The notes: generated by a model from the sequence alone, not told the origin. A stretch of 6,280 bases of DNA from JAAYCO01 sp964632015 (GCA_964632015.1 CAZWAT010000163.1:1-6280); one strand, 5' to 3'. Positions 1 to 6,063 are shown, numbered from the stretch's first letter. A program made the numbers and translations.

Positions 1-2
1 AT

Positions 3-104
3 GGACAAGACAATGGGCAGCTTAAGGAAGTGCCATTCGTTCCTGACCCCTTTTTTTCTGATGCAATATGCTCTACCATTGACGCAGAGGAAGGCCCAAC
101 ATGA
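3..104 (+). CDS. 3' end of an unrecognised gene (partial)
   Basis: A reading frame is open from the left edge to a TGA at 102-104 and encodes about 33 C-terminal residues ending in DAEEGPT. I do not recognise the family. The main support is that its stop overlaps the start codon of the deaminase as ATGA, a common arrangement for translationally coupled genes, so the two may share an operon. The tail is acidic and has no membrane segment. A run of seven T (51-57) lies inside it and is a possible sequencing or slippage hazard. Against it, the GC content at third codon positions is low for the window, and another short frame (1-111) is also open, so the call is weak. Confidence 0.4.
   Translation, partial: GQDNGQLKEVPFVPDPFFSDAICSTIDAEEGPT
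86..94 (+). promoter_or_regulatory. Ribosome binding site of the deaminase gene
   Basis: AGAGGAAGG lies 6 bases before the ATG at 101. It is a strong purine-rich Shine-Dalgarno sequence and supports that start. It sits inside the putative end of the upstream gene, which fits translational coupling through the ATGA overlap. Confidence 0.7.
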
Positions 105-568
105 ACGATGAATATTATATGCACCAAGCGCTCGATGCAGCCCGGCAAGGGGTCAAGTGCGGTCAGACCCCGTTCGGCGCGTGCATCGTCAAGGACGACA
201 AGATCATTGTCGCCACCCATAACAAGGTGTGGCAGAACACCGACATCACCGCTCACGCCGAGATAGTCGCCATCCGCGAAGCCTGCCGGATACTAAACAC
301 CATCGACCTGTCCGGGTGCGTTATCTACAGCACCACCGAGCCGTGCCCGATGTGTTTCGCAGCCATACACTGGGCGAGAATCTCGCGTATCGTCTTCGGG
401 GCAGTCATCGACGACGCACACAAGGCAGGCTTCAGCGAGTTGTCCATCTCCAACCTGCAAATGAAAGAAATCGGCCAAAGCGATGTCATAGTCGAAGGCG
501 AATTCATGCGCCCAGAGGCGCAGGCATTGTTCAACGAATGGAAAAGCTCCGCAGGCCGCCCGTATTAA
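101..568 (+). CDS. GuaD-like zinc-dependent nucleoside/guanine deaminase
   Basis: This 155-residue protein belongs to the cytidine/deoxycytidylate deaminase fold. The zinc site is complete: HAE at 52-54 (His52 ligand, Glu54 proton shuttle) and PCPMC at 81-85 (Cys82 and Cys85 ligands). The segment TDITAHAEIVAIREA, the sequence EPCPMC..AIHWAR and the later KAGFSE stretch look more like bacterial guanine deaminase (Bacillus GuaD type) than TadA, which usually has DPTAHAE and EPCxMCxGA. Length matches GuaD (about 155), and the C-terminus ends in an aromatic residue as GuaD does. By family it would hydrolyse an exocyclic amine of a purine base or nucleoside, such as guanine to xanthine, in the cytosol. 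The substrate is inferred; TadA or another nucleoside deaminase remains possible. The start is fixed by a good ribosome binding site and the ATGA overlap with the upstream frame. Confidence 0.88.
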   Translation: MNDEYYMHQALDAARQGVKCGQTPFGACIVKDDKIIVATHNKVWQNTDITAHAEIVAIREACRILNTIDLSGCVIYSTTEPCPMCFAAIHWARISRIVFGAVIDDAHKAGFSELSISNLQMKEIGQSDVIVEGEFMRPEAQALFNEWKSSAGRPY

Positions 569-630
569 TGAATCAACGGAGCAATGACCTGTTATACTTT
601 TATTCATATATACGCACTCTTATGTTTGTG

Positions 631-636
631 TATAAT
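631..636 (+). promoter_or_regulatory. Candidate sigma70-type -10 box for the prepilin peptidase gene
   Basis: TATAAT, a perfect -10 consensus, lies in an AT-rich stretch (590-640) after the deaminase gene. No good -35 box stands 16-18 bases upstream. The predicted start near 643 would give a leader of about 130 bases before the ATG at 773. The leader would begin with a short stem, GCGAG at 641-645 pairing with CTCGC at 663-667. This is a prediction from sequence only. Confidence 0.4.
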
Positions 637-772
637 TTGCGCGAGCCCCCTTTGGGTAGTCGCTCGCCGCGGGATAGATCGCCGAATACCATCGTGTGTA
701 CCTGTTTTTCGTTGTGCGATGAAGTGTTTATTGCCTCTTGCCTAACCAGGCCCTGGCGCTTATTGTGACAAC

Positions 773-2101
773 ATGAACGCGGTGTGGATCATCTTTCTGT
801 TTTTGCTTGGCGCGTGCGTAGGCAGCTTTTTGAACGTGGTCATTTATCGTCTGCCTCGCGGCGAGAGCATTGTGCTTCCAAGCAGTCATTGCCCCAATTG
901 CGGCAGGCCCATACGCTGGTATGACAACATACCGCTGCTGAGTTGGGTCATTCTGCGTGCTCGATGCCGTGACTGTCACACGCCAATCTCGTCGCGTTAT
1001 TTCATCATCGAGGCGGCGACCGCGATACGGGTTGCGGGGTTGTTCATTCTTTATTATGTGGTTCAGGTGCGGGGGGACGCAGGGGCTTTTGCAGAGTCCT
1101 GGCCGACATACGCTTCGCATGCCGCCCTGCTGTGCGGGCTACTGGCGTGCTCGGTGGTGGATATCGAACAGTACATCATTCCGCTGGAGGTCATGTGGTT
1201 CTGTTCGATCGTGGGTATGGTCGCGGCCGGCGGGGTTGCAATCACGGCCGCCGGAGCGATAGACCCGCATCCGCTGCTGGCGACCGTCTCGCCAACGACA
1301 ATCGCTGCGGCAGTGGCTGGGGCGATTGGAATTCTCATCTCCCTCGCCCTGCTGATGTGGGGTTTCCTTCAGCCCAGTTTCATCGACGCCGCAAAGCACG
1401 ACGGACCTGTCGGGCAGGATGCTTCGGTAAAAAAATCCCGGCGAAAGGCGTCTTCCGCCAAACCTTCGCCAGCCCCGAACACCCTTGCGATGCTGCCTAG
1501 ACTGTTGTGGTACAGTGGTGTCGCGTCGCTGCTTGGGTTCGTTCCCGGAGAGCACCGCCCCACCGCCAACGCACAGGACATACCGATGACGGCCTCGTCC
1601 GGAGTGAACCCTCGAAGGGAAGTGCTGCGGGAGTTTGTTTTCCTGGCGCCCGCGTTCGTGCTGGCGATTGCGGTTGCGATTGTCTTCGCTGCGGTTCCAT
1701 CAGTGGGCAACGCGTGGGCAGGACTGTTCGACCGGAGCAGGTTTGCGACACTTGGGCCGGTGCTGACGGGCGTGGGTTCGGCCCTGTTCGGTTATCTCAT
1801 CGGCGGGTTGTGGATATGGGGCACGCGAATCCTCGGAACACTCGCGTTCGGTAAAGAAGCGATGGGCATGGGCGATGTTCACATACTCGCAGCGGTAGGC
1901 GCTGTTACGGGATGGGTGGTTCCGTCGATAGTGTTCTTCGTGGCCCCGGTCATAGGGCTGGGCTGGGCAGTTTATTTGTGGATCGCCCGTAAACAACCTG
2001 TACTTGCCTACGGCCCATGGTTGGCGGCGGGCACGCTTGCGGTACTGATCTTTCATGACTGGTTCATCGAACGCATCGCCCCTGTGCTTGGTGCGTATTG
2101 A
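773..2101 (+). CDS. Type IV prepilin peptidase (A24 family), long form
   Basis: This 442-residue polytopic membrane protein is a prepilin peptidase, which cuts the leader of type IV pilins or type II secretion pseudopilins and usually N-methylates them. The N-terminal domain follows a first helix containing GSFLNVVIYRLPRGE. Its two CxxC pairs are Cys40/Cys43 and Cys65/Cys68, the zinc site of full bifunctional enzymes. The two catalytic aspartates are Asp130 (VVDIEQYIIP) and Asp368 in the GxGD-type motif MGMGD. Usual members have about 250-290 residues. The excess is mainly a hydrophilic, Lys/Ser/Pro-rich stretch around 203-288 between membrane segments, which is therefore probably a cytosolic or periplasmic loop. 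The ATG at 773 has no clear ribosome binding site, but a TAA at 743-745 limits upstream extension, and the N-terminus fits the family. No pilin gene is adjacent. Confidence 0.93.
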   Translation: MNAVWIIFLFLLGACVGSFLNVVIYRLPRGESIVLPSSHCPNCGRPIRWYDNIPLLSWVILRARCRDCHTPISSRYFIIEAATAIRVAGLFILYYVVQVRGDAGAFAESWPTYASHAALLCGLLACSVVDIEQYIIPLEVMWFCSIVGMVAAGGVAITAAGAIDPHPLLATVSPTTIAAAVAGAIGILISLALLMWGFLQPSFIDAAKHDGPVGQDASVKKSRRKASSAKPSPAPNTLAMLPRLLWYSGVASLLGFVPGEHRPTANAQDIPMTASSGVNPRREVLREFVFLAPAFVLAIAVAIVFAAVPSVGNAWAGLFDRSRFATLGPVLTGVGSALFGYLIGGLWIWGTRILGTLAFGKEAMGMGDVHILAAVGAVTGWVVPSIVFFVAPVIGLGWAVYLWIARKQPVLAYGPWLAAGTLAVLIFHDWFIERIAPVLGAY

Positions 2102-2115
2102 CGGCAATGACCAGA

Positions 2116-2121
2116 TAAGGA
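2116..2121 (+). promoter_or_regulatory. Ribosome binding site of the small membrane protein gene
   Basis: TAAGGA stands 7 bases before the ATG at 2129 and supports this start. It lies within the 27-base gap after the prepilin peptidase, which points to co-transcription of the two genes. Confidence 0.65.
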
Positions 2122-2128
2122 AACACTG

Positions 2129-2413
2129 ATGACATCATTTAAACTGTTCAAGGGCTGGTTCATTGTGATTTCAACCGGGCTGGTCATCATTGCCGCAGTT
2201 GTACTGGTGGCGCTTCAGTGGTGGAAGACCGCCGATCTAACCCTCTATGGTAAGGATGTCACATCCACCACACTTGTATTGATGCTTCTGTCAGCCGTGG
2301 GCGGCGTTGTGATGGTCTGGCTGGCCAAGGCTTTCTTCTATGGGTTGAGGATCATCCGCCAGTCGAAACCACAGCGCCTTGACTTCATGCCAATCCCAGA
2401 AGAAGACGAATAA
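2129..2413 (+). CDS. Small two-helix membrane protein, LapA-like
   Basis: This 94-residue protein has two predicted membrane helices, about residues 9-30 and 46-70. They are joined by a short polar loop (KTADLTLYGKDVTSTT) and followed by a basic stretch (RIIRQSKPQR) and an acidic end (PEEDE). The order of helix, a short sequence with alternating hydrophobic residues, a second helix rich in Leu/Gly/Val, then a basic tail resembles the LapA/DUF1049 family of small inner-membrane proteins. No catalytic motif is visible. LapA-type proteins act in lipopolysaccharide assembly control in some Gram-negative bacteria, but the similarity here is architectural and the function is unproven. A good ribosome binding site and the 27-base spacing suggest an operon with the prepilin peptidase. 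Confidence 0.75.
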   Translation: MTSFKLFKGWFIVISTGLVIIAAVVLVALQWWKTADLTLYGKDVTSTTLVLMLLSAVGGVVMVWLAKAFFYGLRIIRQSKPQRLDFMPIPEEDE

Positions 2414-2513
2414 CCACCACAAATGGCACCGGACCCAAGCGGGTAGTGGCAGGCAAATCATCCTGCATAGGCGTGTGGTTGGCATTTTTACCCATCACGC
2501 TACACAAGTTTGC

Positions 2514-2533
2514 TTGACGCCGATTGGCGTCAA
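2514..2533. repeat. Perfect palindrome (8-base arms, 4-base spacer), possible operator
   Basis: TTGACGCC (2514-2521) and GGCGTCAA (2526-2533) are exact inverted repeats around GATT. The left arm contains the candidate -35 box of the lipoprotein gene. A dimeric regulator bound here would block or steer RNA polymerase. No T-run follows on either strand, so an intrinsic terminator is unlikely. The operator role is an inference. Confidence 0.5.
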
Positions 2534-2542
2534 AGGTACACA
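2514..2542 (+). promoter_or_regulatory. Candidate promoter for the OmpA-type lipoprotein gene
   Basis: TTGACG (2514-2519, five of six consensus bases) is followed after 17 bases by TACACA (2537-2542, a poor -10). The predicted start near 2549 would give a leader of about 45 bases before the ATG at 2593. The -35 half is convincing and the -10 half is not. Confidence 0.35.
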
Positions 2543-2574
2543 TACTGATTGTGAAGTTGTTCACGTAGGCAACC

Positions 2575-2584
2575 AAGGAAGGAG
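2575..2584 (+). promoter_or_regulatory. Ribosome binding site of the OmpA-type lipoprotein gene
   Basis: AAGGAAGGAG, nearly ideal, ends 8 bases before the ATG at 2593. It decides this start and suggests efficient translation, as expected for an abundant envelope lipoprotein. Confidence 0.8.
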
Positions 2585-2592
2585 ACTCAGCC

Positions 2593-3285
2593 ATGGTGCA
2601 TGGAAAGCTTGCTGCCGGGGCGGTCGGACTGTTTCTGGCGTCAATGATGGCAGCCGGATGCCAAGACCACGAAAAGCAGATTCGAGACCTCAACCTCAAG
2701 GTGCAGGATCTTGAAGCCGCCAACAGGCAGCTCAGCATGCAGATACAGTCGGGGGAGAGGGATTTCAGCGACAAGCTTCTCTCGAAGGACGATCAGCTTC
2801 GGGCGATGGAGTCTCAGTTGGCGACCAAGAATGCCGATATCGAGGGGCTCCGGCGTCAGCTCGACAAGGCTTCGCAGGCCCCCAAGCCAGCCGATGGATG
2901 GAAAAGCGGGACGTTTGGCGACAGCGTAACTGTTGCCAGTGATTTGCTTTACCAGCCAGGTAAGGCCAAGCTCAGCGACCAGGGCAAGCGGCGGCTCGAT
3001 CAGATCATCAAAGATCTCAAGGGCAGCTATAATGGAATGCCCATTCGAGTGCATGGTCATACTGACAGCGACCCAATACGTAAGTCGCCCTGGGCTGACA
3101 ATCTGGAGTTGTCCGCCAATCGCGCCATGGCGGTCACACGGTATCTCGTCAGCAAGGGAATAAACGCCAAGTTGATTGAATCGGTGGCAATGGGCGAGTA
3201 TCACCCGACCGGTACGAACAAGGCCCGCAACCGGAGAGTGGAGATAATGGTAGTCAAGGCCTCACCGGGGTTTGCGGGTAATTAA
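2593..3285 (+). CDS. Outer-membrane lipoprotein with coiled coil and OmpA peptidoglycan-binding domain
   Basis: This 230-residue protein has a lipoprotein signal peptide with a basic start, a hydrophobic core (about 6-20) and the lipobox AAGC, so Cys23 is the likely lipidated residue. The next residue is Gln, not Asp, consistent with outer-membrane sorting by the E. coli rule. Residues about 26-93 show heptad-like Leu/Ile/charged patterning (IRDLNLKVQDLEAANRQL, then QLATKNADIEGLRRQL), a probable coiled-coil spacer. Residues about 113-222 form an OmpA/Pal-type domain with VHGHTDSDPI, LSANRAMAVTRYLVSKGI and ARNRRVEIMV. Asp158 and Arg177 sit where OmpA-type domains bind the diaminopimelate of peptidoglycan. 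It would tether the outer membrane to the wall. It has its own candidate promoter and a strong ribosome binding site, so it probably forms a separate unit. The specific role (Pal-like or other) cannot be settled here. Confidence 0.92.
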   Translation: MVHGKLAAGAVGLFLASMMAAGCQDHEKQIRDLNLKVQDLEAANRQLSMQIQSGERDFSDKLLSKDDQLRAMESQLATKNADIEGLRRQLDKASQAPKPADGWKSGTFGDSVTVASDLLYQPGKAKLSDQGKRRLDQIIKDLKGSYNGMPIRVHGHTDSDPIRKSPWADNLELSANRAMAVTRYLVSKGINAKLIESVAMGEYHPTGTNKARNRRVEIMVVKASPGFAGN

Positions 3286-3343
3286 ACCGCACCCCAGGAC
3301 GGCTTTCGTGCGGTGAATCCACCCGGAGGTTCGTTCTTCACCG
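3286..3343 (+). promoter_or_regulatory. Two mutually exclusive stem-loops between the lipoprotein gene and hisH
   Basis: Stem A pairs ACCGCAC (3286-3292) with GTGCGGT (3308-3314), starting right after the lipoprotein stop codon. Stem B pairs CGGTGAA (3311-3317) with TTCACCG (3337-3343). Both are perfect 7-base stems and share 3311-3314, so only one can form fully at a time. The loop of stem B carries GGAGG (3325-3329). No U-run follows either stem. This could be a simple 3' stabilising hairpin or a switch in the hisH leader. The repeats are seen; the function is inferred. Confidence 0.4.
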
Positions 3344-3358
3344 ACACACAAGGTCTGC

Positions 3359-3973
3359 ATGATCGCCGTAATTGACTATGGTATGGGCAACCTGCGGAGC
3401 GTCCACAAGGCGCTGACCCGCTTGGGCGCGCAGGCGGAAATTGTACAGCAACCTGACGAATTGCCCCATGCCGACAAGCTCATCCTGCCGGGAGTGGGCG
3501 CGTTCGCTGACGCCATTGCCCGTCTTCGAGAACTCAGGCTCGACGAGGCGATTCGCGAATTCGTCGCTGGTGGCAGACCACTGCTCGGGATATGCCTGGG
3601 AATGCAGATGCTGTTCGACGTATCATATGAGGATGGCGAGCACAAGGGGCTTGGCATCCTGCGTGGTAAGGTGGTAAAATTCGGGTCACAGGGCGATGTC
3701 ATGCCTCCTAGAATCCCGCATATGGGCTGGAACAGCCTTCGGTGGCAGCGCACAGGCGAGCTTCTACACGGACTCGAAAAGGAGTGTTTCGCATATTTTG
3801 CACATAGTTATCACGTGGTTCCTGCCGATATTCAGGATATCTGCACAACCACCGAATATGGTTACGTATTCGCCTCGTCTGTGCAGCGAGGCAATGTCTT
3901 CGCGACGCAGTTCCACCCTGAGAAAAGTCAGTCGATAGGGTTGAAGCTGCTTGCTAATTTCATCCGGTTGTAG
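3359..3973 (+). CDS. hisH: Imidazole glycerol phosphate synthase, glutaminase subunit HisH
   Basis: HisH (204 residues, the usual size) is a class I glutamine amidotransferase. It hydrolyses glutamine and passes ammonia to HisF, which forms imidazole glycerol phosphate and AICAR in histidine synthesis in the cytosol. The start MIAVIDYGMGNLRSV is typical of the family. The oxyanion-hole motif PGVG is at 44-47. The nucleophile is Cys79 in GICLGMQML, and the remaining triad residues are His186 and Glu188 in QFHPEKSQ. The HisH-typical IPHMGWN is at 119-125 and AHSYHV at 148-153. The ATG has only a short AAGGT 5 bases upstream. A better GGAGG lies 29 bases away, too far for normal use. hisA follows after 71 bases, so the two are probably co-transcribed. 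The partner hisF is not in the window. Confidence 0.97.
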   Translation: MIAVIDYGMGNLRSVHKALTRLGAQAEIVQQPDELPHADKLILPGVGAFADAIARLRELRLDEAIREFVAGGRPLLGICLGMQMLFDVSYEDGEHKGLGILRGKVVKFGSQGDVMPPRIPHMGWNSLRWQRTGELLHGLEKECFAYFAHSYHVVPADIQDICTTTEYGYVFASSVQRGNVFATQFHPEKSQSIGLKLLANFIRL

Positions 3974-3989
3974 GCTCTCGTCACTCGTG

Positions 3990-4012
3990 GACGCCCCGCC
4001 CGACCGGGGGTC
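3990..4012 (+). promoter_or_regulatory. GC-rich stem-loop in the hisH-hisA gap
   Basis: GAC plus CCCC (3990-3997, with one bulged G at 3993) can pair with GGGGGTC (4006-4012), leaving an 8-base loop. No T-run follows, so it is not a standard intrinsic terminator. It could affect mRNA stability or modulate expression of hisA relative to hisH. Evidence is pairing alone. Confidence 0.3.
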
Positions 4013-4044
4013 GCATTGCGGCCCATGCTTGGAATGGTTCACCA

Positions 4045-4767
4045 ATGGATTTGCTTCCTGCAATTGATCTTCGCAATGGTAAGGTCGTCCGCCTCCAACG
4101 CGGAGATTACAACGTACAAACCACATACGGCGATGACCCCGCCGCTGTGGCGTGTGAATTCGAGCGAGCAGGCGCCACATGGATACACGTGGTCGACCTC
4201 GACGCCGCCAGATCAGGTAAGTTGACAAATACAAATGCCATCACGAGCATCAGGCGGGCGGTCAAGTTGAACATCGAACTAGGCGGTGGCGCCAGAGATG
4301 ACGCGTCCGTAGACGCGATGATCGAGGTCGGCGCTCAGCGAGTCGTTGTCGGGTCGGCTGCGATGAAGAACTGGGCATGGTTCGAACGACTTGTCGCACG
4401 GGATGATCTTGCCAACAGAATCGCCCTCGGGCTCGACGCCAGGAACGGAATGCTTGCCTCCCAGGGATGGACCCAACAGACAACGATATCGGCACTTGAT
4501 TTTGCCAAAAAAGTTAAAGGCTGGTCGCTGGGCGCCATCGTATATACAGATATAGCCCGCGACGGAATGCTCAAGGGCATTAATGTCGACGCCACACGCG
4601 AAATCGTACAGGCCTCCGGCGTACCCGTAATCGCTTCGGGAGGCCTGGCGAGTATCGACGACATCATCCAATGCAAAAAAGCCGGTTGCGCCGGCGCCAT
4701 TGTGGGCAAGGCCTGGTACGAAGGAAAGATCAACCTCAGCGATGCGCTGGCACAGGCCCAAAATTAA
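4045..4767 (+). CDS. hisA: ProFAR isomerase HisA
   Basis: HisA (240 residues, normal length) is a TIM-barrel isomerase that converts ProFAR to PRFAR by an Amadori rearrangement, the step before HisF-HisH. The N-terminus LLPAIDLRNGKVVRLQRGD holds the catalytic Asp8. The second acid is Asp131 in ALGLDARNG. The segment VYTDIARDGMLKGIN (166-180) is the family's loop 6 signature. Phosphate-binding glycines are visible in ELGGGARD (78-85), ASGGLAS (197-203) and IVGKAWYEGKI (219-229). The GWT after the second acid and the TDIARDGM form favour HisA over HisF. A dual HisA/TrpF (PriA) role cannot be ruled out by eye. The ribosome binding site is weak (GGAA about 10 bases upstream), but no other start exists nearby in frame. 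The position after hisH suggests a shared transcript. Confidence 0.96.
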   Translation: MDLLPAIDLRNGKVVRLQRGDYNVQTTYGDDPAAVACEFERAGATWIHVVDLDAARSGKLTNTNAITSIRRAVKLNIELGGGARDDASVDAMIEVGAQRVVVGSAAMKNWAWFERLVARDDLANRIALGLDARNGMLASQGWTQQTTISALDFAKKVKGWSLGAIVYTDIARDGMLKGINVDATREIVQASGVPVIASGGLASIDDIIQCKKAGCAGAIVGKAWYEGKINLSDALAQAQN

Positions 4768-4788
4768 TATTGAAGTGGCTCTTGATAC

Positions 4789-4817
4789 TGGACTTATACA
4801 AATTGACTTCTTACAAT
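4789..4817 (+). promoter_or_regulatory. Candidate sigma70-type promoter for rho
   Basis: TGGACT (4789-4794, four of six) is followed after 17 bases by TACAAT (4812-4817, five of six). The predicted start near 4824 gives a leader of about 90 bases before the rho ATG. The leader contains a perfect GC stem, TGCGCC (4860-4865) with GGCGCA (4869-4874), around a GGG loop and without a T-run. Confidence 0.4.
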
Positions 4818-4899
4818 GCCTCTGTCAGGGGCGAGGGTAAACATCAGAAACCGTGCCGATGCGCCGGGGGCGCAAAGGCGACAATTCAACATCGACAAT

Positions 4900-4905
4900 G
4901 GAAGG
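4900..4905 (+). promoter_or_regulatory. Ribosome binding site that fixes the rho start
   Basis: GGAAGG lies 9 bases before the ATG at 4915. The alternative in-frame ATG at 4816 has no such site, and the 33 residues it would add do not resemble Rho. This site decides in favour of 4915. Confidence 0.75.
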
Positions 4906-4914
4906 TTCTCTAAA

Positions 4915-6063
4915 ATGGAAGAAGCTGCAAACGTTTCGGAAAACTTGATTTCAGGCTCAGGTGTACTTGAGATTACTGACAAAGGGTACGGATTCCTCAG
5001 GCAACTGAAGAACGATTATCGCGCCACGCCGGGTGATATCTTCGTCGGTAAGGATTTCGTCCGCCATGGCGGGCTGCGTACTGGTCTGCACATCGAGGGC
5101 AAGGTCGCCCCACCAAGCAAGAAAAAGGGCGGGCCCAAACTCGAAGAGCTCATCAAGATCAATGGAAAATCCGTCGACGACTACACCGACATCGTGCCCT
5201 TCAATGACCTTGTAGTCATTGACCCGCACCCGCAACTGAAGCTCGAAACGCCCGATGGGCCCATGGAAATGCGAGTGCTCGATCTTATCTGCCCCATCGG
5301 AAAAGGACAGCGTGGCCTCATCGTCGCGCCGCCAAGATCCGGAAAGACCATACTCCTTCAGCAGATCGCAAACGCCGTATCGGAAAACAACCCCGAGTGC
5401 CACCTGATGATCCTGCTGGTAGACGAGCGCCCTGAAGAAGTCACCGACTTTCGACGCAAGTGCGCCAAAGCAGAGGTTATCGCCTCCAACAACGATCAGG
5501 AAGTCTCGAACCACGTCCGCATCACCGAGTTCACCATCGAACGTGCGAAGCGCATGGCCGAGTTCGGACAGGACGTCATCATCCTGCTCGACAGCCTCAC
5601 ACGCCTCGGACGCGCCTACAACAGGCACATCGAAGGAAGCGGAAGAACGATGACCGGCGGCGTTGACATCCGGGCACTCGAAATCCCAAAACGCCAGTTC
5701 GGCGCCGCACGAAAGGTCGAAGGAGGCGGAAGTCTTACCATTCTCGCAACCGCGCTCATCGAGACCGGCAGCAGGATGGACGACCTCATCTTCGAAGAGT
5801 TCAAGGGAACCGGAAACATGGAGCTTCAGCTTGACAGAAAGCTCGCCGAACGCCGGATCTGGCCCGCTATCAGCATCCCGCAGTCAGGTACGAGAAAGGA
5901 AGAACTCCTCGTAGATCCCTGGAAACTGCCCAAGATGCACATGCTCAGGAGATTCCTCAGTTCGCTGAACATCGACGAGGAAATGCCGCAACTCCTCAAG
6001 GCGCTGGCACGATTCAACAGCAATGACGACTTCCTGCGCCAGCTCGATGTCAAAGAGTATTGA
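4915..6063 (+). CDS. rho: Transcription termination factor Rho
   Basis: Rho is a hexameric RNA-dependent ATPase that ends transcription at Rho-dependent sites. From 4915 it has 382 residues against about 419 in E. coli. The cold-shock-like RNA-binding domain spans about 12-110, with GVLEI...GYGFLR at 16-29 and GDIFV at 40-44. The ATPase domain follows, with the P-loop APPRSGKT (138-145), LLVDERPEEV with the catalytic Glu171, Walker B VIILLDSLTRLGRAYN (221-236), Q-loop region SGRTMTGGVD (242-251), R-loop region EEFKGTGNMEL (294-304) and an arginine-finger candidate Arg327 in SGTRKEE. All core residues are present, so it should be active. The N-terminal helical Rho_N domain of E. coli Rho is absent: the protein starts almost at the RNA-binding fold. 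A frame extension to 4816 is possible but lacks a ribosome binding site and Rho_N similarity. A strong terminator follows the gene. Confidence 0.98.
   Translation: MEEAANVSENLISGSGVLEITDKGYGFLRQLKNDYRATPGDIFVGKDFVRHGGLRTGLHIEGKVAPPSKKKGGPKLEELIKINGKSVDDYTDIVPFNDLVVIDPHPQLKLETPDGPMEMRVLDLICPIGKGQRGLIVAPPRSGKTILLQQIANAVSENNPECHLMILLVDERPEEVTDFRRKCAKAEVIASNNDQEVSNHVRITEFTIERAKRMAEFGQDVIILLDSLTRLGRAYNRHIEGSGRTMTGGVDIRALEIPKRQFGAARKVEGGGSLTILATALIETGSRMDDLIFEEFKGTGNMELQLDRKLAERRIWPAISIPQSGTRKEELLVDPWKLPKMHMLRRFLSSLNIDEEMPQLLKALARFNSNDDFLRQLDVKEY

Noticed and set aside
1..111. Short + strand frame starting at the first base with ATG
   Set aside because: It ends at 109-111 inside the deaminase gene with no tidy junction. 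The frame ending in the ATGA overlap is preferred, although the evidence between them is thin.
229..768. 179-codon + strand frame overlapping the deaminase gene and the following gap
   Set aside because: It is rich in His/Arg and reads out of frame through the deaminase, whose zinc motifs are in the other frame. Its tail after 568, including a 66-codon part starting at a TAATG overlap, has no ribosome binding site or recognisable feature.
2412..2490. Possible terminator after the LapA-like gene (AACCAC pairing with GTGGTT, followed by ATTTTTA)
   Set aside because: The arms are six bases long and more than 50 bases apart, with no compact GC-rich stem directly before the T-run.
2641..3204. 187-codon - strand frame opposite the lipoprotein gene
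   Set aside because: It is antisense to a clear OmpA domain with a signal peptide and strong ribosome binding site, and has no recognisable motifs.
4803..4808. TTGACT as a -35 box for rho
   Set aside because: It matches five of six consensus bases, but there is no AT-rich -10 about 17 bases downstream, where the sequence is GC-rich.
4816..4914. Upstream ATG extension of rho by 33 residues
   Set aside because: No ribosome binding site precedes 4816, the added residues are unlike Rho, and GGAAGG sits correctly before 4915. The candidate promoter -10 also overlaps 4816.
4957..5628. 223-codon frame on the - strand opposite rho
   Set aside because: It is a codon-bias shadow of rho: it lies wholly antisense to the conserved ATPase domain and shows no domain of its own.
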